Source: Zygnema cylindricum (Eukaryota > Streptophyta > Zygnematophyceae > Zygnematales > Zygnemataceae). From it: a stretch of DNA of 64,000 nt. The notes under the pieces were generated by a model that saw nothing but the letters and a program-made list of their open reading frames with translations, was not told the origin of the DNA and ran no database searches. Below, in pieces: positions 32,571-44,465 of the stretch. The stretch lies in the NCBI GenBank assembly GCA_037447655.1, contig JBBHKE010001989.1:62001-126000 (forward strand), in the 5' to 3' direction. Position 1 is the first letter of the stretch. Every line of letters begins with the position of its first letter. Made by a program: the position numbers and the translations under genes.

Positions 32571-34012
32571 GCAGCCGGTTGATACGCATAGAACTATCCG
32601 TCTCAACCAACTGGGGGGGGGCATACACCATTTAATACACCATTTAAACACACACCATCCATATCCCCACCTTCTCTCTGGGGTACAACTTTTCAGCTCG
32701 TTCTTTTTCCTTCCTCTACCACGTCTGGCATAGATCACACTATTTATGATTTTTCTGTCCCCAGTAACATGAGTTGGTCTCTTCCAGAATATGCAGTTGC
32801 TAGGTCTTAGGCATCGACACCGGTATCCCCACACTTGACAGCGGCATTTCCGTCTAGAAGTTGACATCATGCAGTAAACTGTTTGCATCAGCTCCTAGTG
32901 GAGTACGAGGTTGGGCACTCTTTAATAGCAGACGAACAACTGGTATTTGTACAGGCTATGGAAGCCATGACCATTAGCACACCCGAATAACCGTCATGGA
33001 AATTCTGAACGAGACTAACAAAAACTGAACACGAACTCTTAAATGGAGTCATAAACCGACATATAGACGCGTTTCCTTTCTCCATGAAGGACTTAGGTCG
33101 ACAAACCTTTTGCAGAATGTCTATCGACCTAGAGGATGACCAACCCATATTCAAACCCAAACATCCTATATCAAAAACTGAATGGGAATCGGTGGACAAA
33201 CGATGCAAAGAACTAGAAGAGGCAGGTCTGATTTATAGGTTTGACTCCAACTTCGAGGCTCCTACCGTGATGCCTCGTAAGAAAGACGCGGAGGGGAATT
33301 TTATAGAATGTTGCATGTGCGGGGACTATCGAGAACTAAATTCACGTACAATCTAGGACCTACATCCAATGCCTTTGGCGGAGGATATTTTTGATCATGT
33401 CGGAAAAGCTAAGTATTACAACATCCTATATATGCGACGGTGGTTTAACTAAATCGAAATAGAGAAAAAGGAATGACACAAGACTACATTTTGGGGAAGT
33501 GACGGATGTTGGGATTAGGCAGTTATGCCCTTTGGCATGAAAAATGCACCAGCAATATTCCAGAAAGTAATGGCCTCACTCTTGGGGGAATGTAAGTTTG
33601 CCCATTGCTATATCGACGATTTAATCATCGCTACAGCTATTATAGAAGAACATGTAGTGCATATAGAGTGGGTGTTGTGGAATTAAAAATGGTAGGAATT
33701 AAATGTCATCTTGCCAAATGCACGTTCGAGGCCGAAAGGGTACCTTATCTTGGGCAGTTTTTTTCATATGAGGGATTTACTCCGCTAGAAGTCAAAGTGG
33801 AAGCAATTAGTAAAATCTCGGCCCTAACGGATTTGACTAGCCTGCGTGAATTCCTGGGTAAGCCAATTATTACCGCGTTTGTTCCCAGTTTTAGTAAGCT
33901 AGCACCTCCACTAAACGAACCCTTGAAGAAATCAGTTCCGTTCACGTGGGGACCCTCAATGAGTAAAGGACACACTATCCACTGCTCTCATTTTTCGTCC
34001 ACCAAATCATAA
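32571..34012 (+). pseudogene. Ty3/gypsy reverse transcriptase with N-terminal linker
   Basis: The linker carries readable coding remnants (SVPSNMSWSLPEYAVARS near 32750; LLVEYEVGHSLIADEQ near 32895). RT starts near 33060 (FSMKDLGRQTF), includes EWESVDKRCKELEEAGLIY, GDYRELNSRTI (about 33320-33354), MPFGMKNAPAIFQKVMASL, and the catalytic YIDD (33609-33620), then KCHLAKCTFEAERVPYLGQ and an RT thumb region. Stops and frameshifts near 33355, 33450, 33685 and others. No protease motif is seen between the methyltransferase and RT. Confidence 0.9.
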
Positions 34013-34460
34013 ATTACCATTTTGTCTACACACCGACTTTGGTAAGCCGGTATCGCAGCAGTCCTCACCTAATGTTAAGTCACAGTTGAGGAATATGTGG
34101 TGGCCTACGCTAGTAAAAGCAACAATGAAAAGGAATCAAATTACGGTAGTTACGAGGGAGAATGCCTTGTTGTGGTTTGGGACGTTGTACATTTTCGACA
34201 CTATCTCTATGGCAAACCTTTCACCCTTCTTACTGACCACCAACCATTGTATTGGCTTATGGCCAATGACAAGCTGTCTTGCAAATTAGCCCGTTGGGCT
34301 ATTATTCTACAGGAATGTGATATGGAAAAAATCCATCGACCCGGGCTCCTTAGTTTGAATGCCGACGGCCTCTCAAAGAATCCTTTGCCTAACTCCATTG
34401 ATAATGGTGTACGACAGGATTTTGATGAAGAATCAGTTAACTCTCTATCGGCCGAAACGC
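34013..34460 (+). pseudogene. Ty3/gypsy RNase H
   Basis: HTDFGKPV, YASKSNNEKESNYGSYEGECL, LTDHQPLYWLM and the tail NADGLSKNPLP are typical for Ty3/gypsy RNase H. The frame is open from about 34097 to 34636. Confidence 0.88.
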
Positions 34461-34619
34461 ATCAGATTTACAGTATTGCAACTCATACGAATCACAAAAC
34501 TGAACACGATCCATGGCGAGTCAGCTCTTTGATTCTTTTTCTATTTACTCACTCTTTTCGAAGAGCACCCTACCAATGGAAGAGGAGCGTGTTTGTAAGA
34601 GAGCCCAAAGTTACTTATG

Positions 34620-35499
34620 GAGGGGGTGCTCCCTAATTCGTCTTCTTTTAGATGGAAGTCATCCGCATATTCCTCGGCGAACGGAGCGACTCTCCCTTAT
34701 TAACCAGATTCATAATGACCTTGGACACTACGGTACTAAGCGTACCTTGAGTTTTGTAAAGGCGCGCTATTAGTGGTCAGGCATGCACGGCGATGTGGCG
34801 TTTGTGTTGCAGGAATGCAACACATGTGATCGGTTACGAACCTCATTTTCTAACTGGCAGACTACTCCTCAACCCTTGCCTATTCAAAGGCTCTTCTACA
34901 GATGGTCGTGTGACTTGGCAGGTCCCTTTCCAATTTTTGGAAAGGGCAAGCAACACATTATGAGAATGATCAAGAATTTCAGCAAATGGGTGGAAGTTGT
35001 GGCACTCTCACAGAAAACTGCCAAACTTACCACCGCAGCTTTCAAAGAGCATGTGCTTCTCCGATACGGAGCCCCCGCAGAAGTACTTACCGACCAAGGA
35101 ACCGAGTTCCGCGGCAAATTTCAAGAGATGCCGGACGAGGTGTTAATCGATCACCGGTGGACGAGCCGAGATCATCCTCAAGCAGACGGTTTGGCAGAGA
35201 GAGATGTACAAACCTTTAAGCGTGCTTTGCGTAAACATTGCTTGGAAAAACAGATTACGGTGTGGGATGAATCATTGGGATATATTGCCATGGGTTATCG
35301 CGTGTCTGTACAGGCCAGCCTGGCAAATTTCAACCCCTATTATGTGTTGTTTTGTCGAAAACCACTATTAGGTAGGAATGTACAGAAAGCCGCGAGCTTA
35401 CCTCTACCTCTTATGTCTGATTCTCTGTTTTTGGAAGAACTAACTAACCGAGCGCTGCTTTTTGCAAGAGAAATGCCCATGGCTTTTGAAAACTTGTAG
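34620..35499 (+). pseudogene. Ty3/gypsy integrase
   Basis: HHCC zinc-binding region (IHNDLGHYGTKRT, CNTCDRLR; about 34705-34845), one stop at 34771-34773, then the DDE core: CDLAGPFP (34910-34933), LTDQGTEF (about 35086-35109) and the Glu segment QADGLAERDVQTFK (about 35180-35220). Frame open from 34783 to 35499. It would insert the cDNA into chromatin. Confidence 0.9.
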
Positions 35500-35974
35500 A
35501 TTGCCCAACATCGCGACTCTTTACGGTTTGCGACGACTCGAAGTGGCAGCTACCAGCCACAACAAAAACCCTTTCGGGTGGGGGATTACGTTTATTTACG
35601 ACGGTAAACATTTGTCACACTCGACACGGACGTTTCAGCTCACATTCTCAAAATTACAAAAATCGACACTAATGGTTTATCAAGCCTACAAGGGGCCGAC
35701 ACACAAACTCTGCGGGAGCATTCCAAAAATTATGCTCTATGCTACTTACCCGATCTATACCACAACATGAGCCCATGGCGGATGCCAATTTGCCGAGGCC
35801 ATTGAGTGGCAGTTATACCGACGCTCTGATGGAGAAATGACTATACTTCTCTGTGACTATTAGAATTTGGAATTCCATATGGAGTGTTTGGTTCAACCTC
35901 TGAACACTATCCCGGTTTGACTATGGTTTTGCCACGCGTGTCACGACCTATCGCTTGTCCTTACTCGCTCCCCC
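35500..35974 (+). pseudogene. Integrase C-terminal part and PHD finger
   Basis: FRVGDYVYLR near 35570 is the usual SH3-like segment of the integrase tail. The end of pol, in the frame of 35783, reads C-x2-A-x19-C-x2-stop-x4-H-x2-C-x14-C-x2-C: Cys at 35783, 35852, 35885, 35930 and 35939, His at 35876, with LLCDY before and WFCHAC after. Spacing and the words ILLCD, HMECL, IP and WFC are those of a PHD finger (Zn-binding reader of histone H3 tails). Two in-frame stops (35861 and 35918); one of them sits where the fourth zinc Cys should be, and the second Cys is Ala. Many Ty3/gypsy integrases end with a chromodomain here; none is seen. Confidence 0.8.
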
Positions 35975-35980
35975 GCAGGC

Positions 35981-36001
35981 TAAGGAGCTGGGGGGGGAAG
36001 A
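35981..36001 (+). promoter_or_regulatory. Probable polypurine tract of the Ty3/gypsy element
   Basis: AAGGAGCTGGGGGGGGAAGAA follows the stop after the PHD finger. No TG LTR start is recognisable right behind it. Confidence 0.5.
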
Positions 36002-36240
36002 AATTCCATCCTTACTTACCTGATCTTGCTTTGACTTTTGTTTACTTTGCTTAGTCCATTTGTTTGGCATGTTTTATCTTTTCGGGCAGATTTATTTATT
36101 GTTTCTTGCGGTATATATGCTATGTACTCTGGTTGTCCTCGCGGATATTGTACATATGTAATGCTTATCCATTTTCGGGTGTTTATCGGAGACCGAAACT
36201 GGATTTGATGCATGCCATTCACGGTTGTACTCTTATGCAC
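36002..36240 (+). repeat. Direct repeat, copy 1
   Basis: About 238 bp, roughly 85 percent identical by eye to 37186-37424. Its start encodes NSILTYLILL-stop-LLFTLLSPFV, a hydrophobic segment matching the C-terminus of the frame at 37053-37247. It follows the Ty3/gypsy purine tract directly. It could be an LTR part or the end of an extra ORF; I cannot decide. Confidence 0.7.
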
Positions 36241-37052
36241 AACAGTTGTCATGGCGTAAGACGTCGGCGGGTAATATTAATTAGTCATATACTAATTGAC
36301 GTATAGGTGACATTACAGGTTCATATCCGAGAGTATAGCTTGAGATACAGACGGGACAAAGACCGGATTATACTCACGTACGGCATAGTGGGAACACTAT
36401 GTGGAATCAGCGTGGAACTAGACTACGATACGACATCGGATTTCAAACGGCTCAAAACGTGACAGATGTCTGAAAACATGAACCCTCGGAGGTTCATGCA
36501 TTATTTTTGCTTAGCTTAGGGAGGGTTTTCATTCTCGAGGTGTAGATGTAAGGCATTACAAGGCTGCCACGTAGCGTTTGTCTCTAAAAACTGGCAGCGT
36601 TTGAACATCGAAACCTGCATGCTCAGGGACATATACAAATTAGTGTGGCTATATGGTTAGCTAAAGCATAGGATAAATGCCATTTGACATTTTAGAAACT
36701 GTTGCAAATTAAAAACGTGAATCCAACATTAGAAGTTTGTTGTTTCATGCAGGCGTTTTTCTCGGGATATGTCAAACTGTTTGATAGTTAGGGTTTCATC
36801 TAAGTGTTTTAGTGACAGGCTAGTTTGAAGTTAAGGTTTCTAAAAAGGCTCATAGTTTGATGCTGGTGAACTATCTCTGAGCTCCATATTCTCTCTTGTA
36901 ACAAGTCCTTACATAATCTACTGGCCTAATCCGGCCTTTAAGGTTTCCCTTCTGACTATTGTCTACTTGCTGTGGTGTGCGACTTGTGTTTTGTAGAATT
37001 TGTGCTTTCTTGCTGTCAAAGTGCTCACTGTACAGGCTAGCTCTCCTCCTGT
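36241..37052 (+). other. No gene recognised between the direct repeats
   Basis: A short open stretch from 36306 (VHIREYSLRYRRDKDRI...) ends at about 36461 without a family I know. The rest has stops in all frames except a 74-codon minus-strand frame with no recognisable domain. Confidence 0.5.
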
Positions 37053-37247
37053 TTGGCTTTGTGGGAATGCCGGCTATCTCGGCTCCTTCGTCCAATTAAA
37101 GAAGGGTTTTGGTCCGCTGGTGGGACTCTTGTAAGGGATATTGAAAGACTTCAGGGCCTAGTGGCTACTATCGCAAATGAAAATCCCATTCTTACATACC
37201 TGACCTTGCTTTGTCTTTTGTTTATTTTGCTTAGTCCATTTGTTTAG
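37053..37247 (+). CDS. Small ORF ending in a hydrophobic segment
   Basis: 64 codons: a short polar part (GFWSAGGTLVRDIERLQGL) followed by ILTYLTLLCLLFILLSPFV and a stop, which looks like a C-terminal membrane anchor. The last 20 codons lie in direct repeat copy 2 and recur, with a stop, in copy 1. It may be the 3' end of an extra (envelope-like or unknown) ORF; start not certain. No family recognised. Confidence 0.35.
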   Translation: MALWECRLSRLLRPIKEGFWSAGGTLVRDIERLQGLVATIANENPILTYLTLLCLLFILLSPFV

Positions 37248-37424
37248 CATGTTTTGTGTTTTCGGGTAGATACATTCATTTCTTCTTGCGTTATATATGC
37301 TTTGTACTGTGGTTGTGGTCGCGTATACTGTACATATGTAATGCTTATCCATTTTCTGGTGTTTATCAGCGACCCAAGCTGGATTTGATGCATGCCATTC
37401 ACGGTTGTACTGTCATGCACGACA
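37186..37424 (+). repeat. Direct repeat, copy 2
   Basis: Second copy of 36002-36240, 1,184 bp downstream. It abuts the truncated RT of the minus-strand gypsy element at about 37430. Confidence 0.7.
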
Positions 37425-37429
37425 TATCT

Positions 37430-38002
37430 TTCACCGTAATCTTGTTTAGACTACAATAACCGACACACATTTTCAACGTTTAGTCCTCTTTTTGACGAAG
37501 AGAACTGGTGCTCCGTATGGTGATGAAGGATTACATCCATGTTCAAGATTAATAACATGTTCCACATCTCGGGAAGGTGGCCTCCTTGAGGGAAAACATC
37601 TCTAAATTCAAAATTTTAATCTTTAACAACAACATCTGATGTATTAATGTCAATTACAAAATCAGATTTCTGTTTTTCAAGATTTTTAGTTGTGTTTGAT
37701 TTAGGAATAACATTAATGTTAATGTTTTTTCCACCTGTTCATCAATAACTCCCTCAGTTACTAATAACAAGAAAGCATGATTTGTTTTATCTTTTTATGT
37801 TTTTTAAATTGTTTAGCAGAATTCAAATCTTCTACTCCCAATTTGGTTATGTTATTCATATGATTCCTATGCAACTTCTTCGAAGGTAATGGATGCAAAA
37901 ACTTCCAACCGTTTTCATACTTCACTCTCAAGGTATTAGTTTCCCAATTAATTTGAAGGTTATTTTTAGTGTACCAAGGCTTTCCCAGTATTACCTCCTG
38001 AC
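37430..38002 (-). pseudogene. Minus-strand gypsy: protease-RT linker and RT start
   Basis: Read leftwards: VILGKPWYTKNNLQINWETNTL (the conserved end of gypsy protease), a Lys-rich spacer, FRDVFP, INLEHGCNPS and SPYGAPVLFVKK (RT start). The RT is cut at about 37430. Element H is inserted on its right. Several stops. Confidence 0.85.
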
Positions 38003-39069
38003 TGAAACTTTGAGACCTCCATAAGTCCTTAGAGTGGACAGCTTCCAAGAAGCCTCTAGGATAATCCTGACCCCTTTATGTTTCAGCAAAAATAACTCCC
38101 ACCCTGGCAGACAAAAACTCTGACCACCTGCACCCTTGTGAAGGCAAGACTCTCGTGAGTTGATAGCAAAAAGAATCTCTAAATTTGCTCCCCTGAGCAG
38201 TATGTTATGGAGGGTCAAAGTTGACCTTTTGTACTGAAGCTCTCTGGGAGAGAGGGTCCTATCTCCTAATTTTTCTAAGTCCTATCTCTCTCACAGACTC
38301 TATCTACTGATGTACGGAGCCAATCAGATTACACTTCCATACACAAAAGTACAACTGCCGGTGAACTTTCTGTACGAACATTGTACGACATGGCCTAAAT
38401 GTCGACACGGGGTATATCTCAATTCACTCCCTTAATCCTCGGAGATGCCGCGATCCAATGTCATTTCGCCACGTGTCATCCGATGTGGCGATGACCAAGA
38501 ACCGCCGAAATCCTCTTCCGCGATCTCGGCGTTTAATTCCGGCCGTCTGATTAAATTCACATTTAATCGTAGCCGTAATAAATACATGCGCGCTATTCGT
38601 TTCGCTTAAGAAATAAATGCGCGGTATTTGTTTCTTATCCGTACTGTAATCCGTACTTTTACATTAATGGATCTATGTCTTCCGTAAACAGTTTCAGTTA
38701 TATGAATAATCCTACGTGTTAATGTTTAGGTAAGTATCAAACCCTTTAGTACGTAACACTAGGTCTAGACTTAACGGATAAGGCTACCGGCTACCGGCAA
38801 CTTACCGTCCGGCAGGTACCAAGATCAAATCCTGGAGGTATCACATATACTTTTAGTAAATAAACCCCTAATGGTAAATAAACTAATATTTATATCACGT
38901 AAACCTCTGGATAGCCTAGGTAGCCATGGCTCTAGCTTCCTCTCCAATTTCTCAGTGACTGCGAAAAGTTTGAGAGTTGGAGAGAGAAGTTAGAGGTAGA
39001 CTGCCTCGGCTTCTTTCTATATTTCTATTCAAACCTAGAAAATACTTTAAAAGACCATTAATTTCTACA
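38003..39069 (-). repeat. 3' LTR of H
   Basis: It starts TGTAGAAATTAATGG at 39069 beside the purine tract (39070-39082) and ends AAGTTTCA at 38003. The long hairpin lies at 38910-39010. The tRNA-like module is on the plus strand: TAGACTTAACGG near 38766, T arm near 38817-38835, TTTT at 38851-38854. Confidence 0.92.
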
Positions 39070-39082
39070 CTCCCCTTATTTT

Positions 39083-42000
39083 CTAGTCAATCTTTAATTT
39101 CAGACCACACTTCTCCCTGCAGAAAATTAGCTTAAGGGAAGGCACAGGTTTGGTCATCATATCTGCTACCATCTCACTATCTGGTCGGTACTCTAAACTG
39201 ATTATTTTGTTTTCTACTTTCTCTCTAACAAAGTTGAGTCTAATGTCCATGTGTTTGGCTTTAAAATGATGTTTACGATTGGCAAAAATAGCGATTGCTG
39301 CCTGATTATCACAAAATATTTTCAGCACACCACTCTTAAGGTGACCAAGCTCACCAAGCAAAGACTTGACCCACATCAATTATTTTACAACAGAGCAAGA
39401 GGCCATATACTCAGCCTCCATGGTGGACTGAGCAATAACTTTTTGTTGTTTGCTACTCCAACAGCAAGCCCCATCACCCACATATAATACATATCCAAAA
39501 GTGCATCTCCTCATCGGAGCATCACCATAACTGGCATCACTCCAAGTAGTGATGTCAGTATTCTCCCCACCCAAATGCAACCATAGATCCCTAGTTCCTA
39601 TCAAATATCTAAGGACTCTCTTAGCTGCCACCCAATCCTTCTTAGTGGGAGCATTTAGACTTCTACTCAGCACTCCTAAAGCTGCAGCTAAATCCGGCCG
39701 GGTACAATTCATAAAATAGATTAGACTTCCCACTACTTGCCTGTAAGGAATAGTCTGCATGAACTTCTGTTCATCAGGAGATAATTCCTTGTCTAAGACT
39801 ATGACTCCTTCTTCCTCACTCCCCTCACTTCCCTTCTTCAACTCCATTGGAGTTGTACAACTATTAACTTTATCCATTTGAAATTTTTCAAGCATGTTCC
39901 CTATTGCTTCCTTTTGAGTCAGTTTTATAATTTTCCTTTTCCGGTCTCTCTCTACTTGAATTCCCAAATTATATTTTGCTTCCACCATATCCTTCATTTC
40001 AAATCTCCCATTAAGATCGGTTTTCAGTTTATTAATTTTTTCCATTGATTTACTTAAAACAAGCAAATCATCAACATAAATTGCAATAAATACAAAACCC
40101 TCCTCATCTTCGAAAACATAGATTGAGTGATCTGAGCTGATCCGAATATATCCCAGACCGGTAAGAAACTCATCAAGCTTCTTATTCCATTATCGAGGCG
40201 CTAGTTTCAAACCATAAAGAGATTTAACCAGCCGACATACCTTACTCTCCTCTCCTTCCTCCACAAAACCTTCGGGTTGTCGCATGAAGATCTCCTCTTC
40301 CAATTCTCCATGCAAAAAGGCTGTCTTGATGTCCATCTGGTGCACTTCCATGTCTTCCGCTGCTGCTAAACTGAGAAGTATGCGGACGGAGGGAAATCTG
40401 ACCACCGGGGCAAAGGTTTCCTCGTAGTCAATTCCCTCTTTTTGTGTAAATCCCTTTGCCACTAATCTAGCCTTGTAGCGCTCAATTGTGTTATCTGGGT
40501 TCAGTTTTAATTTGAAAACCTACTTACAACCGATTGGTTTTCGGTTAGGTGGACAATCCACCAGCTCCCAAGTATCGGCTGCCATGATTGAGGCCATCTC
40601 CTCATTGATGGCTGTCTTCCACCGGTTTCTTTCTGGACAAGTCATCGCCTCTCCATAAGTTTGAGGTTCATCTTGAGGAGATAGTTTAGTTACCTTGTTA
40701 TTAACCTGTTTTTCTTGCAGTCTTTTGCTACTTCTCCTCCCCCCCTCAAAATCTGAGGCCGGAATAGATGGTTCTCGTGGATTTTTTCGAACAAACTCGG
40801 CTTCTCCCCTATCCCTTGATTCTGAATCAATTTCCACCACGTCTTCGGCTTCGGGTAGAGTTGTCACTGGAGTTTCCACAGCCGAGTCCTTTTCGTTCTG
40901 ATTTGTTCCTGCAAAAATGTCATCTTCTCTAAAACCTGGATAGTTAGGAAGCTCAAAGTCATCGGAATTTTTTGATTCAAATCTGATTTTTACTGACTTC
41001 GTATATTTGAAGGGATCCACAGACTTTCCTTCATCCATAACTACTAGATGCTTTACTAGGATTATATCTTCCCTTTTTAGATCATAAACTCTATATCCTT
41101 TAACATCCTCATCATATCCTAATAAGTATCCTGGTTTTCCTTTAGGATCTAGCTTCCAATTGGACCGTTCAGTATCTAGACTGAACACTTGACTGCCGAA
41201 AACCTTTAAGTGAGATATGTCTGGTTTCCGGCCTGTCCATCTCTCATAAGGTGTTTGATCCTTTATAGCTGAAGTAAGAACTCTATTCTTGAGGTAATTA
41301 GCACAGTTCATTGATCTGCCCAAAACCTATTTCCTATCTTTTTATCTGACAACATACTTCTAGCACTATCACTTAGTGTTCTGTTTAACCTTTCAGCTAC
41401 CCCATTCTGTTCCGGATTTTCTGGAACTGTCTTTTGGTGTTGGACCCCATCTTCCCTCAAAAAATCCTCAAACTAGTTAGAAGTATACTCTCCACCATTT
41501 TCACTCCTTACTCTCTTGATTCGAGTTTCATGGAGTTTTTCGCTCCAAGCTTTATATTGTTTAAAACAATCCTGAGCTTCTGACTTGTTTTTCAAAAAAT
41601 ACACCCGGGAATACCGAGACCAATCATCAGTTATAGTCATCATAAATCTCTTCCTCCCCGGTGAGGGCACTTTAGCCGGTCCCCAAATATATGTGTGTAC
41701 TAGATCTATAATTTTTTCTCCCTTATAGGTGGCGATTTTAGGAAAGTGTAATCTGTGTGCTTTACCTTGAGCACATCCACTACAATCACTTATATCATCA
41801 CTCTCACTGAACTGAATCCCTTCCACCACTCCCATCTTTTTCATCTCTCTTAACTTATCTAGATTCACATGCCCAAGCCTCTTATGCCACATCATAATAT
41901 CATGAACACTAGCATAATAAAGTTTCTTCGTTTCATTACTTAAGATCATCCTAAACATCCCATGGCTACCTTTCTCAGCAATGAAATAGACATCCTCCTC

Positions 42001-43419
42001 AAAACTAGCAGTAAAGACTCCTTCCCTAGTGCTAGTGAAAAAACCCTTATCATCTAATACAGATGTAGAGATAAGAACTTTGTTCAGCTCCGGAATAAAC
42101 AATACATCGGAGAATGTTAATATGGATGTCTTTCCTTCTACTAACACTTTCAGATCTATCGATCCTACAAGAGTAATGGTGACTATCCTCCCATCCCTGT
42201 ACTCTATCTCTACGGTGGGAATCTTTCTTATCTTAGTGAACAGGTGTCTATCCTTACACATGTGCATGGAGGCACCTGAATCTACAATCCAACCTGCTTC
42301 ACCTTTCAATCCACCGTAAGCACATTTCTGCCTTCGTGGAATTTCGTCCTCATTTTTCGCCTCCAACTCCTCATCCAAAAGGAGCTCATCGTCCACGTCC
42401 TCGGATTCTGCTTCAAGTACCTGTGTGACAAGGGCCTTTTTCTTTCCTTTCGAGGAACCACCAGTTTGCCCCTCCTTTAACCGAAGCTCGGTTAGCTAAG
42501 TGCACTCTGCCATATAGTGCCCTGGTTTCTTACAAAAATGACATAAACCTTTGGGAGCCCTTGGTTCGAACTCGTTGGCCTGTTTTTTCTGCTCCCTACC
42601 CCCATAGTTTCCGACCGGTTTTTGAGAATCCTTGTTCCTCGAATCAGTCGCTGTTGCCAAGGCTTGGCCACTCTTTCCTCCCCTTCGGATCTCAATTGTA
42701 TTCTCTCGAACAAGAATCATCCCTACCACTGAGTTCCATATCCACCTTGAGTCCGCCAAGTCCTACACACGGTTGACTATGTTCACGAACTCATCAGGTA
42801 ACTTCATCAGTAAACACATAACCTTTTCTTTTTCACTAAAATCTTTTCCAGCACTCTCTAGCTCCATGAAGAGTGTAGCAAGCTCATTGCAAAAATCCAA
42901 CATATTTCCCCCTTTTTATACATACTCCTTAACTTTTTGATCAGCCAACTGTTGTTGCTGAATCGTACCACTTCGGTACATCTCTATGAGAGCCATCCAA
43001 AGATCGGATGCCCTTTCTACCTGCAAATGAGGACATGCAAGTCCTTGAGTGAGATGGCGTAGGATGAAGTGCTTTGCCGCCATATTGTTGAAATCCCAGG
43101 TTTTAGTATCATTCTCCTCGTTCCTAGGAATAGGTGACATGAATGCCGAACCAGTTGCTATTGGTGTGGTCGTCTCCTTCTCCTTTCCTTTGTCCACCAC
43201 CTCTCCTTCTTTGTTTCTTCCGTTGAAGGTGGATCTTCTTTCCTGGTGAATATGCTTCCTCCAAACCCTGGAGGAAATCCAAGACTTGATGGATGCCTCA
43301 GTCGTTCACTGACTATCCCCCAAAACCTTTTTTCGCATAGAGCTCCTATCATCATACTTTCCCAGTATATGAATCCAGTTCCATTAAAGATTGGTACCCT
43401 AGAGGGTGGGCCCATAACC
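39083..43419 (-). pseudogene. Copia H gag-pol
   Basis: Read leftwards: gag (MEVSEFQVMGPP from the LTR; CHFCKKPGHYMAEC near 42498-42540), protease with intact IVDSGASMHMC near 42260-42295, HHCC region, integrase core (TITDDWSRY; here SENGGEYTSN where relatives have SDNGGEYTSN, so the second catalytic Asp is Glu), hinge, RT with YVDD near 40070-40085, RNase H. Breaks include frameshifts near 43160 and stops near 42900, 42495, 41473, 40520 and 40190, plus a frame change near 39380. Moderately decayed. Confidence 0.95.
43405..43419 (-). promoter_or_regulatory. Primer-binding site of H
   Basis: Exact GGTTATGGGCCCACC on the minus strand, directly after the LTR end AGTTTCA. Confidence 0.88.
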
Positions 43420-44465
43420 TGAAACTCTGAGACCTCCATAAGTCCTCAGAGTGGACAACATCCAAGAAGCCTCTAGGATAATCCTAACCCCTTTGTGTTT
43501 CAGCAAAATAACTGCCACCTTGGCAGACAAAAACTCTGACCATCTGCACTCTTGTGAAGGCAAGACTATGCTGAGTCGATAGCAAAAAGAATCTCTGAAT
43601 TTGCTCCCCTGAGCAGTAAGTTATGGAGGGTCAAAGTTGACCTTTTGTACAGAAGCTCTCTGGGAGAGAGGGTCCTATCTCCTAATTTTTCTAAGTCCTA
43701 TCTCTCTCACAGACTCTATCTACTGATGTACGAAACCAATCGGAATACAGTTTTGTACGCAAAAGTACAGTTGCCGGTGTACTTTATTTACGAACATTGT
43801 ACGACATGGCCTAAATGTCGACACATGTCATATCCAGATTCGGTGCCATAATCTCCGGAGATTCCACGATCCAATGTAATTTTGCCACGCGTCATCTGAT
43901 GTGGCGATGGCCACAAACCGCCGAAATCCTCTTCCGCGATCTCGGCGCAAATTTTGGCTGTCCGATTAAAATCTAATTTAATCGTAGCCGTAATAAATAC
44001 ATGCGCGGTATTCGTTTCACTTACGAAATAAATGCGCGGTATTGATTTCGTGCATGTATCGTATTTCGTACTTATACATTACCGAATCTATGTATACCGT
44101 AAACAGTTACAGTTAAATGATTTAACCTACGTATTAATGTTTAAGTAAATATCGTACTATATAATACGTAACACTACTGCTAGACTTAACGGCTAAGGCT
44201 ACCGGCTATTTCTGATTGCCGGTCGGCAGGTACCAGGATCAAATCCTGTGGCCGACATATTCCTTTTAGTAAATAATCCTTTAACTAGTATAATTTTCCC
44301 GTAAACCTCAGGATAGGCTAGGTAGCCATGGCTGTAGCTTCCTCTCCAATTTCTCAGTGACTGCGACAAGTTTGAGAATTGGAGAGAGAAGTTAGAGGTA
44401 GACTACCTCGGCTTCTTTATTTCTATTCAGACCTAGAAAATACTTTAAAACCATTAGTTTCTACA
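43420..44465 (-). repeat. 5' LTR of H
   Basis: It starts TGTAGAAACTAATGG at 44465. The tRNA-like module is on the plus strand: TAGACTTAACGGCTAAGGC (44181-44199), ACCGGC pairing GCCGGT, T arm CCAGG-ATCAAAT-CCTG (44233-44248), outer stem GTCGGC/GCCGAC, TTTT at 44264-44267. Stem-loops at the end include TGCTC-AGGG-GAGCA. Confidence 0.92.

Larger units (their letters stand above)
31430..36001 (+). mobile_element. Ty3/gypsy element with DNA methyltransferase and PHD finger (decayed, 5' truncated)
   Basis: Order on the plus strand: C5 DNA methyltransferase (31621-32570), linker, RT (33060-34012), RNase H (34020-34460), integrase (34620-35499), PHD finger (35783-35944), purine tract (35981-36001). 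The RT-RNase H-integrase order defines Ty3/gypsy. Gag, protease and 5' LTR are not found; the left end is the D/E array. All domains have several stops and frameshifts. Different in codon use and motifs from the minus-strand gypsy at 37-60 kb. Confidence 0.85.
38003..44465 (-). mobile_element. Copia H, full length
   Basis: 3' LTR 38003-39069, internal 39070-43419, 5' LTR 43420-44465. Flanks are CTGAC (37998-38002) and CTCAC (44466-44470), a 5-bp target duplication with one later change. Inserted in the minus-strand gypsy between protease and RT. Same family as A1 and F. Confidence 0.95.

Noticed and set aside
36871-37095. 74-codon minus-strand ORF
   Set aside because: No domain, no relatives in the window, and it overlaps the plus-strand small ORF; not supported.
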